Shown: positions 1 through 6,058 of the stretch, one piece after another
Numbering within the stretch: position 1 is the stretch's first letter
Layout: every line of letters begins with the position of its first letter
From: an uncultured Muribaculaceae bacterium
GTDB taxonomy: Bacteria; Bacteroidota; Bacteroidia; Bacteroidales; Muribaculaceae
Assembly (NCBI GenBank): GCA_938039795.1
Contig: CALHWU010000143.1
Coordinates: 1-18,171, forward strand
Reading direction: 5' to 3'
DNA length: 18,171 nt
Position numbers and translations under genes: made by a program
The notes under the pieces: model-generated
What the model was told of the DNA's origin: nothing
The model's input: the letters and a program-made list of their open reading frames with translations, nothing else
The model's database searches: none

Positions 1-213
1 TAAGCTTGAGAGAAACGGCTGCGCCGGCCAATGCCGCCGGGCCGGAGAGGCGACGTGGGAGCGATCCCCCGCGCCCTCCTGCCCGCTGTGGCGTAAAGAG
101 TATACATGCGCCACGGCATCATCATAAAAAACAAGGGGGGCGTATTGTAGAAAAGTCACAAAAAAGCTACCTTTGTCAAAATGCATGATTGCAAACCAAT
201 AGCAAAACGGAAT
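1..213. other. Leading non-coding stretch
   Basis: The window opens with in-frame stops (TAA at 1-3, TGA at 7-9), so an upstream gene could end at the edge, but this cannot be shown. No convincing gene lies here: the short open frame from position 6 has no family resemblance and is Pro/Arg-rich, as expected of GC-rich non-coding DNA. A weak 6-bp inverted repeat (GTGGCG at 88-93, CGCCAC at 109-114) could be the remains of an upstream terminator, but it has no T-run. The promoter for the first gene is at 145-175. Confidence 0.5.
145..175 (+). promoter_or_regulatory. Bacteroidetes-type promoter for the BF3164-like lipoprotein
   Basis: TAccTTTG at 168-175 matches the Bacteroidetes -7 consensus TAnnTTTG. 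A TTG at 145-147 lies exactly 20 bp upstream, the same spacing seen at 2117-2148 and at 8391-8422 in this window. Transcription would begin near 180. That argues against the first ATG (181), which would be leaderless, and for the ATG at 214 as the start. Confidence 0.6.
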
Positions 214-1272
214 ATGACAATAATTCTTTTCTCGGCTGCCATCGCAGCCGCGTTGGGCGCCGGCGGTTTCGCCGGCTGTACGTCGCAGAATGCGGCCGAC
301 GTCAATGAAATTTTCCCTGCGGTAGAGGATGTCAGGTGGGAAGTTTTGTCGGACGATCTGGAAATATTCGGTGCGCAGGATATGTCGGTCGACGACAGGT
401 ATGTCTACGTTTTGGGCAAGCCGGTCGGAGGCGAGGTGATGATTTTTGAAAAGGCTCATCCTGAAAAAGCCCCGCATATTATGGTGCGGAGGGGGCAGGG
501 ACCGGGAGAGGTGGTCAACGCATCCGGCGTCGAGAGGGGCAAGGATCCGGGCGAATTTCTTGTCTTTGATGTCGAGACCGGGAGGCTTTTGGTAAAACTC
601 GAAAGGCATAATCTCAGCTCGTTGGCTTTCAGTCATGACGGTTCGCGCATAATCACGGGTACCGGCGGAGACGACGTGAAGATCAGATGTCTGGGTCAAG
701 ACAGGTATCTCGTGCAGGGAAACGATCTGCGCACTCAGCCTCTATCGGGCAGATATTTCATAGTATCCGGCGATACCATAGAGTGTCGTTATGACAACTA
801 TCCGCTTGATGAGGATCTGTGGGATCTACAGCTGCTTCACGGGCATCTCGCCGTCAGTCCTGACGGACGGAATTTCGCCACAGGAAATGTTTTCGGAGGA
901 TTAGTCGAGTTTTTCCATATCAATGACACTTCAATTACGGCAACCGGAGCGGTAGATCTCTTCCCGACACTCGTGAGCAAACAGGGTTGGGTATATAAGC
1001 CTGATGATAATGCCCTTGTGGGCTTTGTCAGTATGACGGCTGACGATCAATCGGTCTATGGAGCGTTTTATGGTACGCCGATGGATTCCATCACCGCGGG
1101 ACACATCGCCCAATGGGACTGGAGCGGGAAGCCTGTGAGGCTTTTCAATACTGACAAACGGATCCATCAGATAGCTGTGGATCCTACCGACAGCCACACA
1201 ATCTATGGAATAATCTCGGATGAGGATAAAGCGGGCGAACAAAGCATAAAACTGGCTAAGATTGTTCTGTAA
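214..1272 (+). CDS. BF3164-like beta-propeller lipoprotein
   Basis: Predicted lipoprotein of 352 aa, resembling the BF3164-like / TolB-like six-bladed propeller proteins of Bacteroidales, whose function is not established. From the ATG at 214, a hydrophobic signal (MTIILFSAAIAAALGAGGF) leads to a lipobox ending at Cys22 (FAGC). The rest is beta-rich with blade-like repeats: RGQGPGEV near residues 94-101 is typical of this family, and there are later WDLQLLHG and IHQIAVDPTD segments. An in-frame ATG at 181 adds 11 polar residues before the signal, but the promoter position favours 214. The protein is probably anchored in the outer or inner membrane facing the periplasm or outside. Codon use is less GC-biased than in the neighbours (more AGG, TTG and GAT codons), which may mean lower expression or recent acquisition. 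It stands alone, followed by the repeat mosaic. Confidence 0.8.
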   Translation: MTIILFSAAIAAALGAGGFAGCTSQNAADVNEIFPAVEDVRWEVLSDDLEIFGAQDMSVDDRYVYVLGKPVGGEVMIFEKAHPEKAPHIMVRRGQGPGEVVNASGVERGKDPGEFLVFDVETGRLLVKLERHNLSSLAFSHDGSRIITGTGGDDVKIRCLGQDRYLVQGNDLRTQPLSGRYFIVSGDTIECRYDNYPLDEDLWDLQLLHGHLAVSPDGRNFATGNVFGGLVEFFHINDTSITATGAVDLFPTLVSKQGWVYKPDDNALVGFVSMTADDQSVYGAFYGTPMDSITAGHIAQWDWSGKPVRLFNTDKRIHQIAVDPTDSHTIYGIISDEDKAGEQSIKLAKIVL

Positions 1273-1299
1273 ATCATCCTTGATGAATTTTTCTATCGG

Positions 1300-1416
1300 G
1301 GCCTCTCCCGGCGGCTCATCTACGAAGAGGCCGAGCGCGGTCGCACCTATCCCCCACCAAGGCGTGGCTACGCCCGCCATGGCGGGGATAACAGAAGTGA
1401 CGTGGTCTCCGACCAC
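1300..1416 (+). repeat. Left arm of 117-bp inverted repeat
   Basis: This arm matches the reverse complement of 1805-1921 at about 90 of 117 positions in an ungapped hand alignment. It begins 27 bp after the stop codon of the upstream lipoprotein gene. It contains a 14-bp perfect palindrome CCCGCCATGGCGGG (1373-1386) and ends in a hairpin GTGGTC-TCC-GACCAC (1402-1416). Confidence 0.85.
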
Positions 1417-1522
1417 TCCCGATGGCGATGCGATAGCGAGGGTATGGAATGATGCTCCATGCGTGAGGCGGCTGATCTCGCGCCCTCCGGGGCTCGGCCG
1501 AACGGGGAGGGCCTGATGCTGT

Positions 1523-1552
1523 CCGGGGTCTACGCTGCGCTCCGAACCCCGG
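1523..1552 (+). repeat. Hairpin between the inverted-repeat arms
   Basis: CCGGGGT (1523-1529) pairs perfectly with ACCCCGG (1546-1552) around a 16-nt loop. It lies in the spacer between the two 117-bp arms. A smaller hairpin, ATGGA/TCCAT, is at 1444-1460. No U-tract follows either, so neither looks like a terminator. Confidence 0.5.
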
Positions 1553-1613
1553 CTAACAATGCTCCGCCCGCTCCGCGGCTCCGATGGTGGCAACCCATCC
1601 GTACGGGGACGGC

Positions 1614-1634
1614 GGCTGCACCGGGGATACAGCC
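1614..1634 (+). repeat. 21-bp stem-loop repeat, copy 1
   Basis: Imperfect palindrome with arms GGCTGCACC and a variant of GGTACAGCC around a 3-nt loop. It sits in a longer shared context (GGCGGCTGCACC...CAGCCCTAC). Other copies are at 1698-1718, 1940-1960 and 2025-2045. Confidence 0.8.
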
Positions 1635-1639
1635 CTACG

Positions 1640-1685
1640 CATGGATGATAGCTTCTCCGGGAGGACGATGGTGGTAAACCGGACG
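1640..1685 (+). repeat. 46-bp direct repeat, copy A
   Basis: Identical over 46 bp to 1967-2012, starting CATGGATGATAGCTTCTCC and ending GTAAACCGGACG. Together with the flanking 21-bp stem-loops, it forms a larger unit (about 1607-1718) that recurs at about 1933-2045. Confidence 0.9.
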
Positions 1686-1697
1686 GGGCGGGACGGC

Positions 1698-1718
1698 GGC
1701 TGCACCGGAGGTACAGCC
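1698..1718 (+). repeat. 21-bp stem-loop repeat, copy 2
   Basis: Same palindrome as at 1614-1634, with loop-proximal variation (GGCTGCACC-GGA-GGTACAGCC). It lies 84 bp downstream of copy 1; copies 3 and 4 are 85 bp apart, so the pair is duplicated as a unit. Confidence 0.8.
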
Positions 1719-1804
1719 CTACAACCTGAGGGGGCGAACCGCGAATTGAACAGCATAGACCGAGGGAGAAAGGAAGAAGGGGAAGAAACGGGAAGGAGGC
1801 GGAA

Positions 1805-1921
1805 GAGGTCGGAGACCTCGTGACCTCGGTTAACCCCGCCATGGCGCGCGGAGCGATGCCTTGGTGGGGATAGAGGACAGGCAGGGACGGCTTCTTCGTA
1901 GAAGAGCCGCAGGGAGAGGCC
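1805..1921 (-). repeat. Right arm of 117-bp inverted repeat
   Basis: Reverse complement of 1300-1416 at about 77% identity and the same length. Its inner end is the hairpin GAGGTC-GGA-GACCTC (1805-1819). Relative to the left arm, both sides of that stem have changed together, so pairing is kept. A second hairpin, near 1890-1911 (CGGCTTCTTC-GTA-GAAGAGCCG), is also present in this arm. The spacer between the arms is 388 bp. Confidence 0.85.
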
Positions 1922-1939
1922 TACCCGGAACGGGACGGC

Positions 1940-1960
1940 GGCTGCACCGGGGGTACAGCC
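1940..1960 (+). repeat. 21-bp stem-loop repeat, copy 3
   Basis: Arms GGCTGCACC and GGTACAGCC around GGG, paired except for one C/A mismatch. It lies just outside the right arm of the inverted repeat. Confidence 0.8.
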
Positions 1961-1966
1961 CTACAA

Positions 1967-2012
1967 CATGGATGATAGCTTCTCCGGGAGGACGATGGTG
2001 GTAAACCGGACG
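1967..2012 (+). repeat. 46-bp direct repeat, copy B
   Basis: Exact copy of 1640-1685, followed by GTGGCG in place of the GGGCG seen after copy A. It is flanked by stem-loop copies 3 and 4. Confidence 0.9.
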
Positions 2013-2024
2013 TGGCGAGGAGGC

Positions 2025-2045
2025 GGCTGCACCGGGGGTACAGCC
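2025..2045 (+). repeat. 21-bp stem-loop repeat, copy 4
   Basis: Identical to copy 3 over the 21-bp core. It leads directly into the 19-bp tandem duplication that ends the mosaic. Confidence 0.8.
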
Positions 2046-2079
2046 CTACGCATGGATGATAGCCCTACGCATGGATGAT
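2042..2079 (+). repeat. Tandem duplication of a 19-bp unit
   Basis: AGCCCTACGCATGGATGAT occurs at 2042-2060 and again, unchanged, at 2061-2079. The unit is the junction between the stem-loop and the 46-bp block seen in copy A, so the duplication probably arose by slippage or unequal exchange within the mosaic. Confidence 0.9.
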
Positions 2080-2116
2080 ACCATCTGAGCGGATTCGAGA
2101 GCGATAATGAAGCGGA

Positions 2117-2148
2117 TTTGCGAAATTGGCGGAGAATGAGTAACTTTG
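2117..2148 (+). promoter_or_regulatory. Promoter of the GH84-lipoate ligase operon
   Basis: TTTG at 2117-2120 (-33) and TAACTTTG at 2141-2148 (-7) are separated by exactly 20 bp, a close match to the Bacteroidetes housekeeping promoter. Transcription should begin near 2153, giving a leader of about 65 nt before the ATG at 2219. Confidence 0.7.
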
Positions 2149-2218
2149 CGGTAAGGCCTGCGGCAGCGGGCCAAAGACCGAAAAACAACAATAAGTAAAA
2201 TCAATACCATTTCCCGTT

Positions 2219-4759
2219 ATGACCATCAGTAAGTCAATCCTGACAGCCCTGGCGGTGGCAGCGATGCTGCCCGCGTGGGGACAGGACACATTCGACCTCC
2301 AGTCGCAGCGCAAGGAGGTGCAGAATTATCTCGCCGTGCCGGGCAAGAAGCTCGACCACAAGGGGATAATCATCAATCCGACGCCACAGAGCATCGAAGT
2401 GAGCAACGCCGGCACAGTCAATTTCGCCGACGGCTTCAAGCTCAAAGGTGACGACCGCTACCAGGCCGACCTGCTCAAGGCGTCGATACCCACATCGTGG
2501 CAGGGCACGCCGCTGACCATCGTCACCGGCGCCAAAGCCGCCAGGAAGCAGGGCGTCGAGGCAAAGGAGGGCGCCTACAAGCTCACCGTCGACAAGCGCG
2601 GAGTGACTATCACGGGCTATGACGACAAGGGCGCGTTCTACGGCATACAGACTCTGCGGCAGCTCGTGGAGAGCCCGATCGCGGCCAACCATACGCTGCC
2701 CTATCTGACGGTGACCGACTTCCCCGACCTGCCCCACCGCGGAGTGGTGGAGGGCTTCTACGGCACGCCGTGGAGCCACGAGGTGCGCCTGTCGCTCATC
2801 GACTTCTACGGCCGCAACAAGATGAACGACTATCTCTACGGCCCCAAGGATGATCCCTATCACAGCTCGCCCTACTGGCGCCAGCCTTATCCCGAGAAGG
2901 AAGCGAAGCAGATCCACGAGCTTGTGGAGGCCTGCAAGGCCAACCGCGTGAACTTCGTGTGGGCGATCCATCCGGGAAAGGATATCCGCTGGGACAAGGC
3001 CGACTACGACAGCCTCGTCGGCAAGCTCGACATGATGTATGACCTCGGGGTAAGATCGTTCGCTCTCTTCTTCGACGACATCGAGGGTATCGGCACCGAC
3101 TCCAACCGCCAGGCCGAGCTTGTCAACGATCTGACGCGCGACTTCGTGGAGAAGAAAGGGGATGTCACCAACCTCATGATATGCCCCACCGACTACTCGC
3201 AGCTCTGGGCCAATCCCGGTCCGAAGGGGCAGCTGGCCATCTACGGCGAGAAACTCAACCCGAAAGCCGAGGTGTTCTGGACCGGCGCGGTGGTGTGCAG
3301 CGACCTGACGCCCGAAACCCTTGAGTTCATCGACACGCGCATCAAGCGTCCGGCCCTCTACTGGTGGAACTACCCTGTGACCGACTATGCCCGCAACTAT
3401 CTGCTGCAGGGCCCGGTATACGGCCTTGACACCTCTCTGACCGCTGCCCAGACCTCGGGCATCGAGAGCAACCCGATGGAGCACGGCGAGGCTTCGAAGC
3501 TCGCGCTCTACGGCGTGGCCGACTATGCCTGGAACGTTGCCGACTACAACCCGATCGACAACTGGGAGCGCGGCCTCGCGGAGCTCGCCCCCGAGCAGGC
3601 CGAGGCCTACCGCCAGTTTGCCATCCACTCGGCCGACACCGAGACCGGCTACCGCCGCGACGAGTCGTGGGAGACGGTGACATTCCCCTACAACAGCTAC
3701 ACTCCGGCCCAGTTTGACGCGCTCCGCAAGGAGTTCAAGGCCATCGAGGCTGTCGAGGGCAAGATGGACAAGATCGGCAACAAGGCTCTGCTCAAGGAGC
3801 TGAAGCCGTGGCTGACGGAATTCACCAAACTCGGCCAGCGCGGCAACCGCACGCTCGACCTCATCAAGATCTACGAGAGCGGCGACGCAGCCGCATTCTG
3901 GGACGCCTATCTCGCAAATCTCATGAGCGACGAGGAGAAGGCGGCCTACATAGCCCACAAATCAGGCTCGATGAAGCTCCAGCCGTTCTATCAGAACGCC
4001 ATGGACGGCATGCTCGAAGCCTTCTACACCAAGCAGGCGGGCGAAGTGCCGGCGATGTACAAGGGCGTGGGCACCTACCGCAGCCTCGCCTCATCGCAGG
4101 CAAAGGCGATGCTCGACAACGACTCGACTACCTACTACCACTCGGGCAACGCCCAGAAAGCCGGACACTGGGCCGGTCTTGACCTGGGCGCTGTGCGCAA
4201 AGTCGAAGAAGTGAACATACTTCAGGGCCGCAATTCGACAGACGACGTGGACTATTTCGACAACGTGATACTCGAGGCATCGGTTGACGGCAAAGAGTGG
4301 AAAGCACTCACCGACTCGATGCAGCGCACCTACAGGATCCACTGGCAGGGCGAGCCCGTCGACGCACGCTACGTGCGCATCCGCAAGCTACACTCGCCGA
4401 AGTCCAACTGGCTCGCGATCCGCACATTCGACGTCAATCCGCTGACTTCGGAGCGCCTCGGCATCAATCTTGAGGCTTGCTGCCCCAAGGCCGTCAGAGC
4501 GTTTGACAACGATCCCTCGACCGAATACGTCCTCAAAGGCGCGATGACCTTCGACCGCAAGCCCGGCACCAAGAGCCTGACGCTGATGCTCGGCAATCCG
4601 GGCGCAGGCTGCACGCTCGTACAGCTCGACAGCACGGGCGCCGTGGTGCGCACCACCCCGATCAGCCGTCAGCTCGTCACCGTGCCTCTGGAGGCGAACA
4701 CTTCCCGTGTGAAGCTCCTCGGCCCGTGCACCGTCTACGAAATCATATCCAACAAATGA
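2219..4759 (+). CDS. Secreted GH84 beta-N-acetylglucosaminidase
   Basis: Glycoside hydrolase of family 84 (846 aa), which removes beta-linked N-acetylglucosamine by substrate-assisted catalysis; it resembles the Bacteroides O-GlcNAcase-type enzymes. Residues 1-21 are a signal peptide (MTISKSILTALAVAAMLPAW), so it is exported to the periplasm or beyond. An N-terminal GH20b-like domain (about 45-165) precedes the catalytic barrel, which starts at GFYGTPW (179-185) and includes KMNDYLYGPKDDPYH (201-215). The catalytic Asp pair is in FFDDI (D286, D287), and WTG (near 354) and YWWNYPVTDY (near 381) follow. A helical segment (about 450-610) leads to an F5/8 type C (CBM32-like) module (about 620-735) and a further beta-rich tail of about 110 residues. 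It is longer than the roughly 740-residue Bacteroides enzyme, mainly through that tail. In the gut, mucin or glycoprotein GlcNAc is the likely target (inferred). Its stop overlaps the next gene's start. Confidence 0.93.
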   Translation: MTISKSILTALAVAAMLPAWGQDTFDLQSQRKEVQNYLAVPGKKLDHKGIIINPTPQSIEVSNAGTVNFADGFKLKGDDRYQADLLKASIPTSWQGTPLTIVTGAKAARKQGVEAKEGAYKLTVDKRGVTITGYDDKGAFYGIQTLRQLVESPIAANHTLPYLTVTDFPDLPHRGVVEGFYGTPWSHEVRLSLIDFYGRNKMNDYLYGPKDDPYHSSPYWRQPYPEKEAKQIHELVEACKANRVNFVWAIHPGKDIRWDKADYDSLVGKLDMMYDLGVRSFALFFDDIEGIGTDSNRQAELVNDLTRDFVEKKGDVTNLMICPTDYSQLWANPGPKGQLAIYGEKLNPKAEVFWTGAVVCSDLTPETLEFIDTRIKRPALYWWNYPVTDYARNYLLQGPVYGLDTSLTAAQTSGIESNPMEHGEASKLALYGVADYAWNVADYNPIDNWERGLAELAPEQAEAYRQFAIHSADTETGYRRDESWETVTFPYNSYTPAQFDALRKEFKAIEAVEGKMDKIGNKALLKELKPWLTEFTKLGQRGNRTLDLIKIYESGDAAAFWDAYLANLMSDEEKAAYIAHKSGSMKLQPFYQNAMDGMLEAFYTKQAGEVPAMYKGVGTYRSLASSQAKAMLDNDSTTYYHSGNAQKAGHWAGLDLGAVRKVEEVNILQGRNSTDDVDYFDNVILEASVDGKEWKALTDSMQRTYRIHWQGEPVDARYVRIRKLHSPKSNWLAIRTFDVNPLTSERLGINLEACCPKAVRAFDNDPSTEYVLKGAMTFDRKPGTKSLTLMLGNPGAGCTLVQLDSTGAVVRTTPISRQLVTVPLEANTSRVKLLGPCTVYEIISNK

Positions 4760-5772
4760 TATACGCACAACTTCCCGCAGAGGGCGACCATACCGGCCGC
4801 CCTCTGCCTTTTTATCTCGCCATGGAGGAGTGGCTCGCCCGGCGCCCGGGCCACGAGAGCTATTTCTTCATGTGGCAGGTCGACCCTACGGTGATCTGCG
4901 GTCGACATCAGGATGTGGAGCTGGAGACCGACCTCGGCTTCTGCCGCAGCCACGGCATCAGGGTAGTGCGCCGCAAAAGCGGAGGGGGATGCGTCTATGC
5001 CGACCGCAACAACATAATGATGAGCTACATCACCCCGTCGGCTGACGTGGTGACGACTTTCGCCGAATACACCTCGGGCGTGGCGGCCATGCTCCGCTCG
5101 ATAGGCCTCGACGCCACGGCCGACACCTCGCGCAACGACATAATGATCTCGGGCCGCAAGGTGTCGGGCAACGCATTCTATCATCTGCCGGGCCGCAGCA
5201 TAGTCCACGGCACGATGCTCTATGACGCCGACCTTGCCACCATGACGGGGGCTATCACCCCCTCGCGTGCCAAGCTGCAGTCGAAGGGAGTGAAGTCGGT
5301 GGAGAGCCGCATCACGACCGTCCGCGAACACTCTACGATCGGACTGGAGGAGTTCAAGAGATCGGTAAGAGACAGCCTCTGCGGCGACCGGACGCTCGTG
5401 CTGACCCAAGCCGACGTGGCCGGAATAGAAACGATGGAACAGGAGTATTACGCCCCTGAATGGCTTTTCCGTCGCCGCGGACGCCGCGACGCCGGACGCC
5501 GCATCGAAGGGGTCGGCGAGATCCGCCCCGGAATCATAACGGGAGCCGACGGACTGATAGAGCGAGTGGAGCTGTCGGGCGATTTCTTCGCCCTGACCGA
5601 CCCGGAGACTGCGCTGCTCGGATGCCTGACCGGCATCAAGCCGACGCCCGATGCCATCGCAGCCGCTCTCGAAGGCGCTGACACGGCGGCGTGCATCCCC
5701 GGCCTGACCGCTGCCGAGCTGACAGCCATCATCTGCGAGAGCCTGCCGCAGAGCCGTGGGAGCGAGTCATAA
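4756..5772 (+). CDS. Lipoate-protein ligase family protein (LplA-like)
   Basis: Cytoplasmic ligase of the LplA / biotin-lipoate (BPL_LplA_LipB) fold (338 aa), which would attach lipoate to lysines of lipoyl domains using ATP. Visible motifs are RPLPFYLAMEEWLA (15-28), GRHQ (49-52), the lipoyl-adenylate loop RRKSGGGCVY (72-81), GRKVSGNA with the conserved catalytic lysine K135, and HGTMLYDADL (151-160). A C-terminal accessory domain (about 200-330), as in full-length LplA, is present, so this looks like a complete ligase rather than a LipB/LipM transferase. I chose the ATG at 4756 because it makes an ATGA overlap with the GH84 stop and starts where family members start. The ATG at 4726 would add 10 residues inside the upstream gene. 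Expression is presumably coupled to the GH84 gene, with no obvious functional link. The substrate (lipoate or octanoate) cannot be decided from sequence alone. Confidence 0.88.
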   Translation: MIYAQLPAEGDHTGRPLPFYLAMEEWLARRPGHESYFFMWQVDPTVICGRHQDVELETDLGFCRSHGIRVVRRKSGGGCVYADRNNIMMSYITPSADVVTTFAEYTSGVAAMLRSIGLDATADTSRNDIMISGRKVSGNAFYHLPGRSIVHGTMLYDADLATMTGAITPSRAKLQSKGVKSVESRITTVREHSTIGLEEFKRSVRDSLCGDRTLVLTQADVAGIETMEQEYYAPEWLFRRRGRRDAGRRIEGVGEIRPGIITGADGLIERVELSGDFFALTDPETALLGCLTGIKPTPDAIAAALEGADTAACIPGLTAAELTAIICESLPQSRGSES

Positions 5773-5797
5773 TGAACCGGCCGATATAAAAAGGCAA

Positions 5798-5826
5798 CGA
5801 GGAGATGTTTTCACAACGTCTCCTCG
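5798..5826 (+). terminator. Hairpin after the GH84-lipoate ligase operon
   Basis: CGAGGAGATGTT (5798-5809) pairs with AACGTCTCCTCG (5815-5826) around TTCAC, giving 12 bp including one U-G wobble in RNA. It begins 26 bp after the stop codon, the expected place for a terminator. There is no U-tract downstream on the plus strand. An A-run (5788-5792) precedes it, which on the minus strand would be a T-run. Confidence 0.5.
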
Positions 5827-6058
5827 CTTAGATAATAAACCAATCATTATCACATTTCTTGCAATGGAAAAAGTAATTTTGCTATGTACCAATAAAACGC
5901 CGGGCGTTGTGGATTGTTCGGCGACATAGCGAAAAAAGTTATGATTAGACTTTTTTAATTGCATTGTGCATAGTTTTTGCCCAATAAAATTCGTAACTTT
6001 GCAGTGAGCCGGCGGCATGATGTCCCTCGGCCTGCAACCCTCAAACCGTAAAGACAAC
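5827..6058 (+). other. AT-rich structured region upstream of recA
   Basis: No gene is seen, and base composition drops sharply towards A+T. It holds a possible extra -7 element (TAATTTTG, 5874-5881) and a 7-bp stem GCTATGT (5881-5887) / ACATAGC (5924-5930), with a small inner hairpin AACGCC/GGCGTT. Next comes an A/T hairpin AAAAAAGT (5932-5939) / ACTTTTTT (5949-5956) that ends in a T-run. The recA promoter follows. The pattern could be a small RNA or an attenuator, but this is unproven. Confidence 0.4.
5994..6001 (+). promoter_or_regulatory. recA promoter, -7 element
   Basis: TAACTTTG matches TAnnTTTG. No TTTG is found at the 20-bp spacing used elsewhere, so the -33 element is weak or differently placed. 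A start near 6006 gives a leader of about 50 nt to the ATG at 6059, and only about 10 nt to the in-frame ATG at 6017, favouring the later start. No LexA-like operator was recognised. Confidence 0.55.

Larger units (their letters stand above)
1273..2218. repeat. Non-coding repeat mosaic (about 0.95 kb)
   Basis: I see no credible gene on either strand here. The open frames, including one of about 300 codons on the minus strand, arise from repeats and are Arg/Ser/Pro-rich; the minus-strand frame repeats a VGLYxRCSRRP motif only because the DNA repeats. The interval contains a 117-bp inverted repeat pair, two copies of an exact 46-bp block, four copies of a 21-bp imperfect stem-loop, a 19-bp tandem duplication and several further short hairpins. 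It ends with the promoter of the GH84 gene. It may be a cluster of dispersed intergenic repeats (REP- or MITE-like). No transposase is present to explain it. Confidence 0.8.

Noticed and set aside
6..188. 60-codon open frame at the window start
   Set aside because: Pro/Arg-rich with no family resemblance, no promoter ahead of it within the window, and it overlaps the promoter of the next gene.
931..1842. Open frame of 303 codons on the minus strand with repeated VGLYxRCSRRP motifs
   Set aside because: It runs across the 3' half of the lipoprotein gene and the repeat mosaic. The protein repeats mirror the DNA repeats, composition is Arg/Ser/Pro-rich, and no family is recognisable.
1300..1921. 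Insertion sequence with terminal inverted repeats
   Set aside because: The 388-bp spacer encodes no transposase and no target-site duplication was found at the arm ends (1290-1299 against 1922-1931). It is kept as a repeat pair only.
1607..2079. CRISPR-like array
   Set aside because: Repeats are few, long-range and unequally spaced, the 'spacers' are themselves repeated, and no cas gene is present.
2234..3958. Long minus-strand open frame (574 codons) opposite the GH84 gene
   Set aside because: Antisense shadow of a GC-rich coding region. The plus strand has clear catalytic motifs and a signal peptide; the minus frame has no family features.
4726..4755. Earlier ATG for the lipoate ligase
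   Set aside because: It would add 10 residues lying inside the GH84 reading frame. The ATGA overlap at 4756 and the family N-terminus support the later start.
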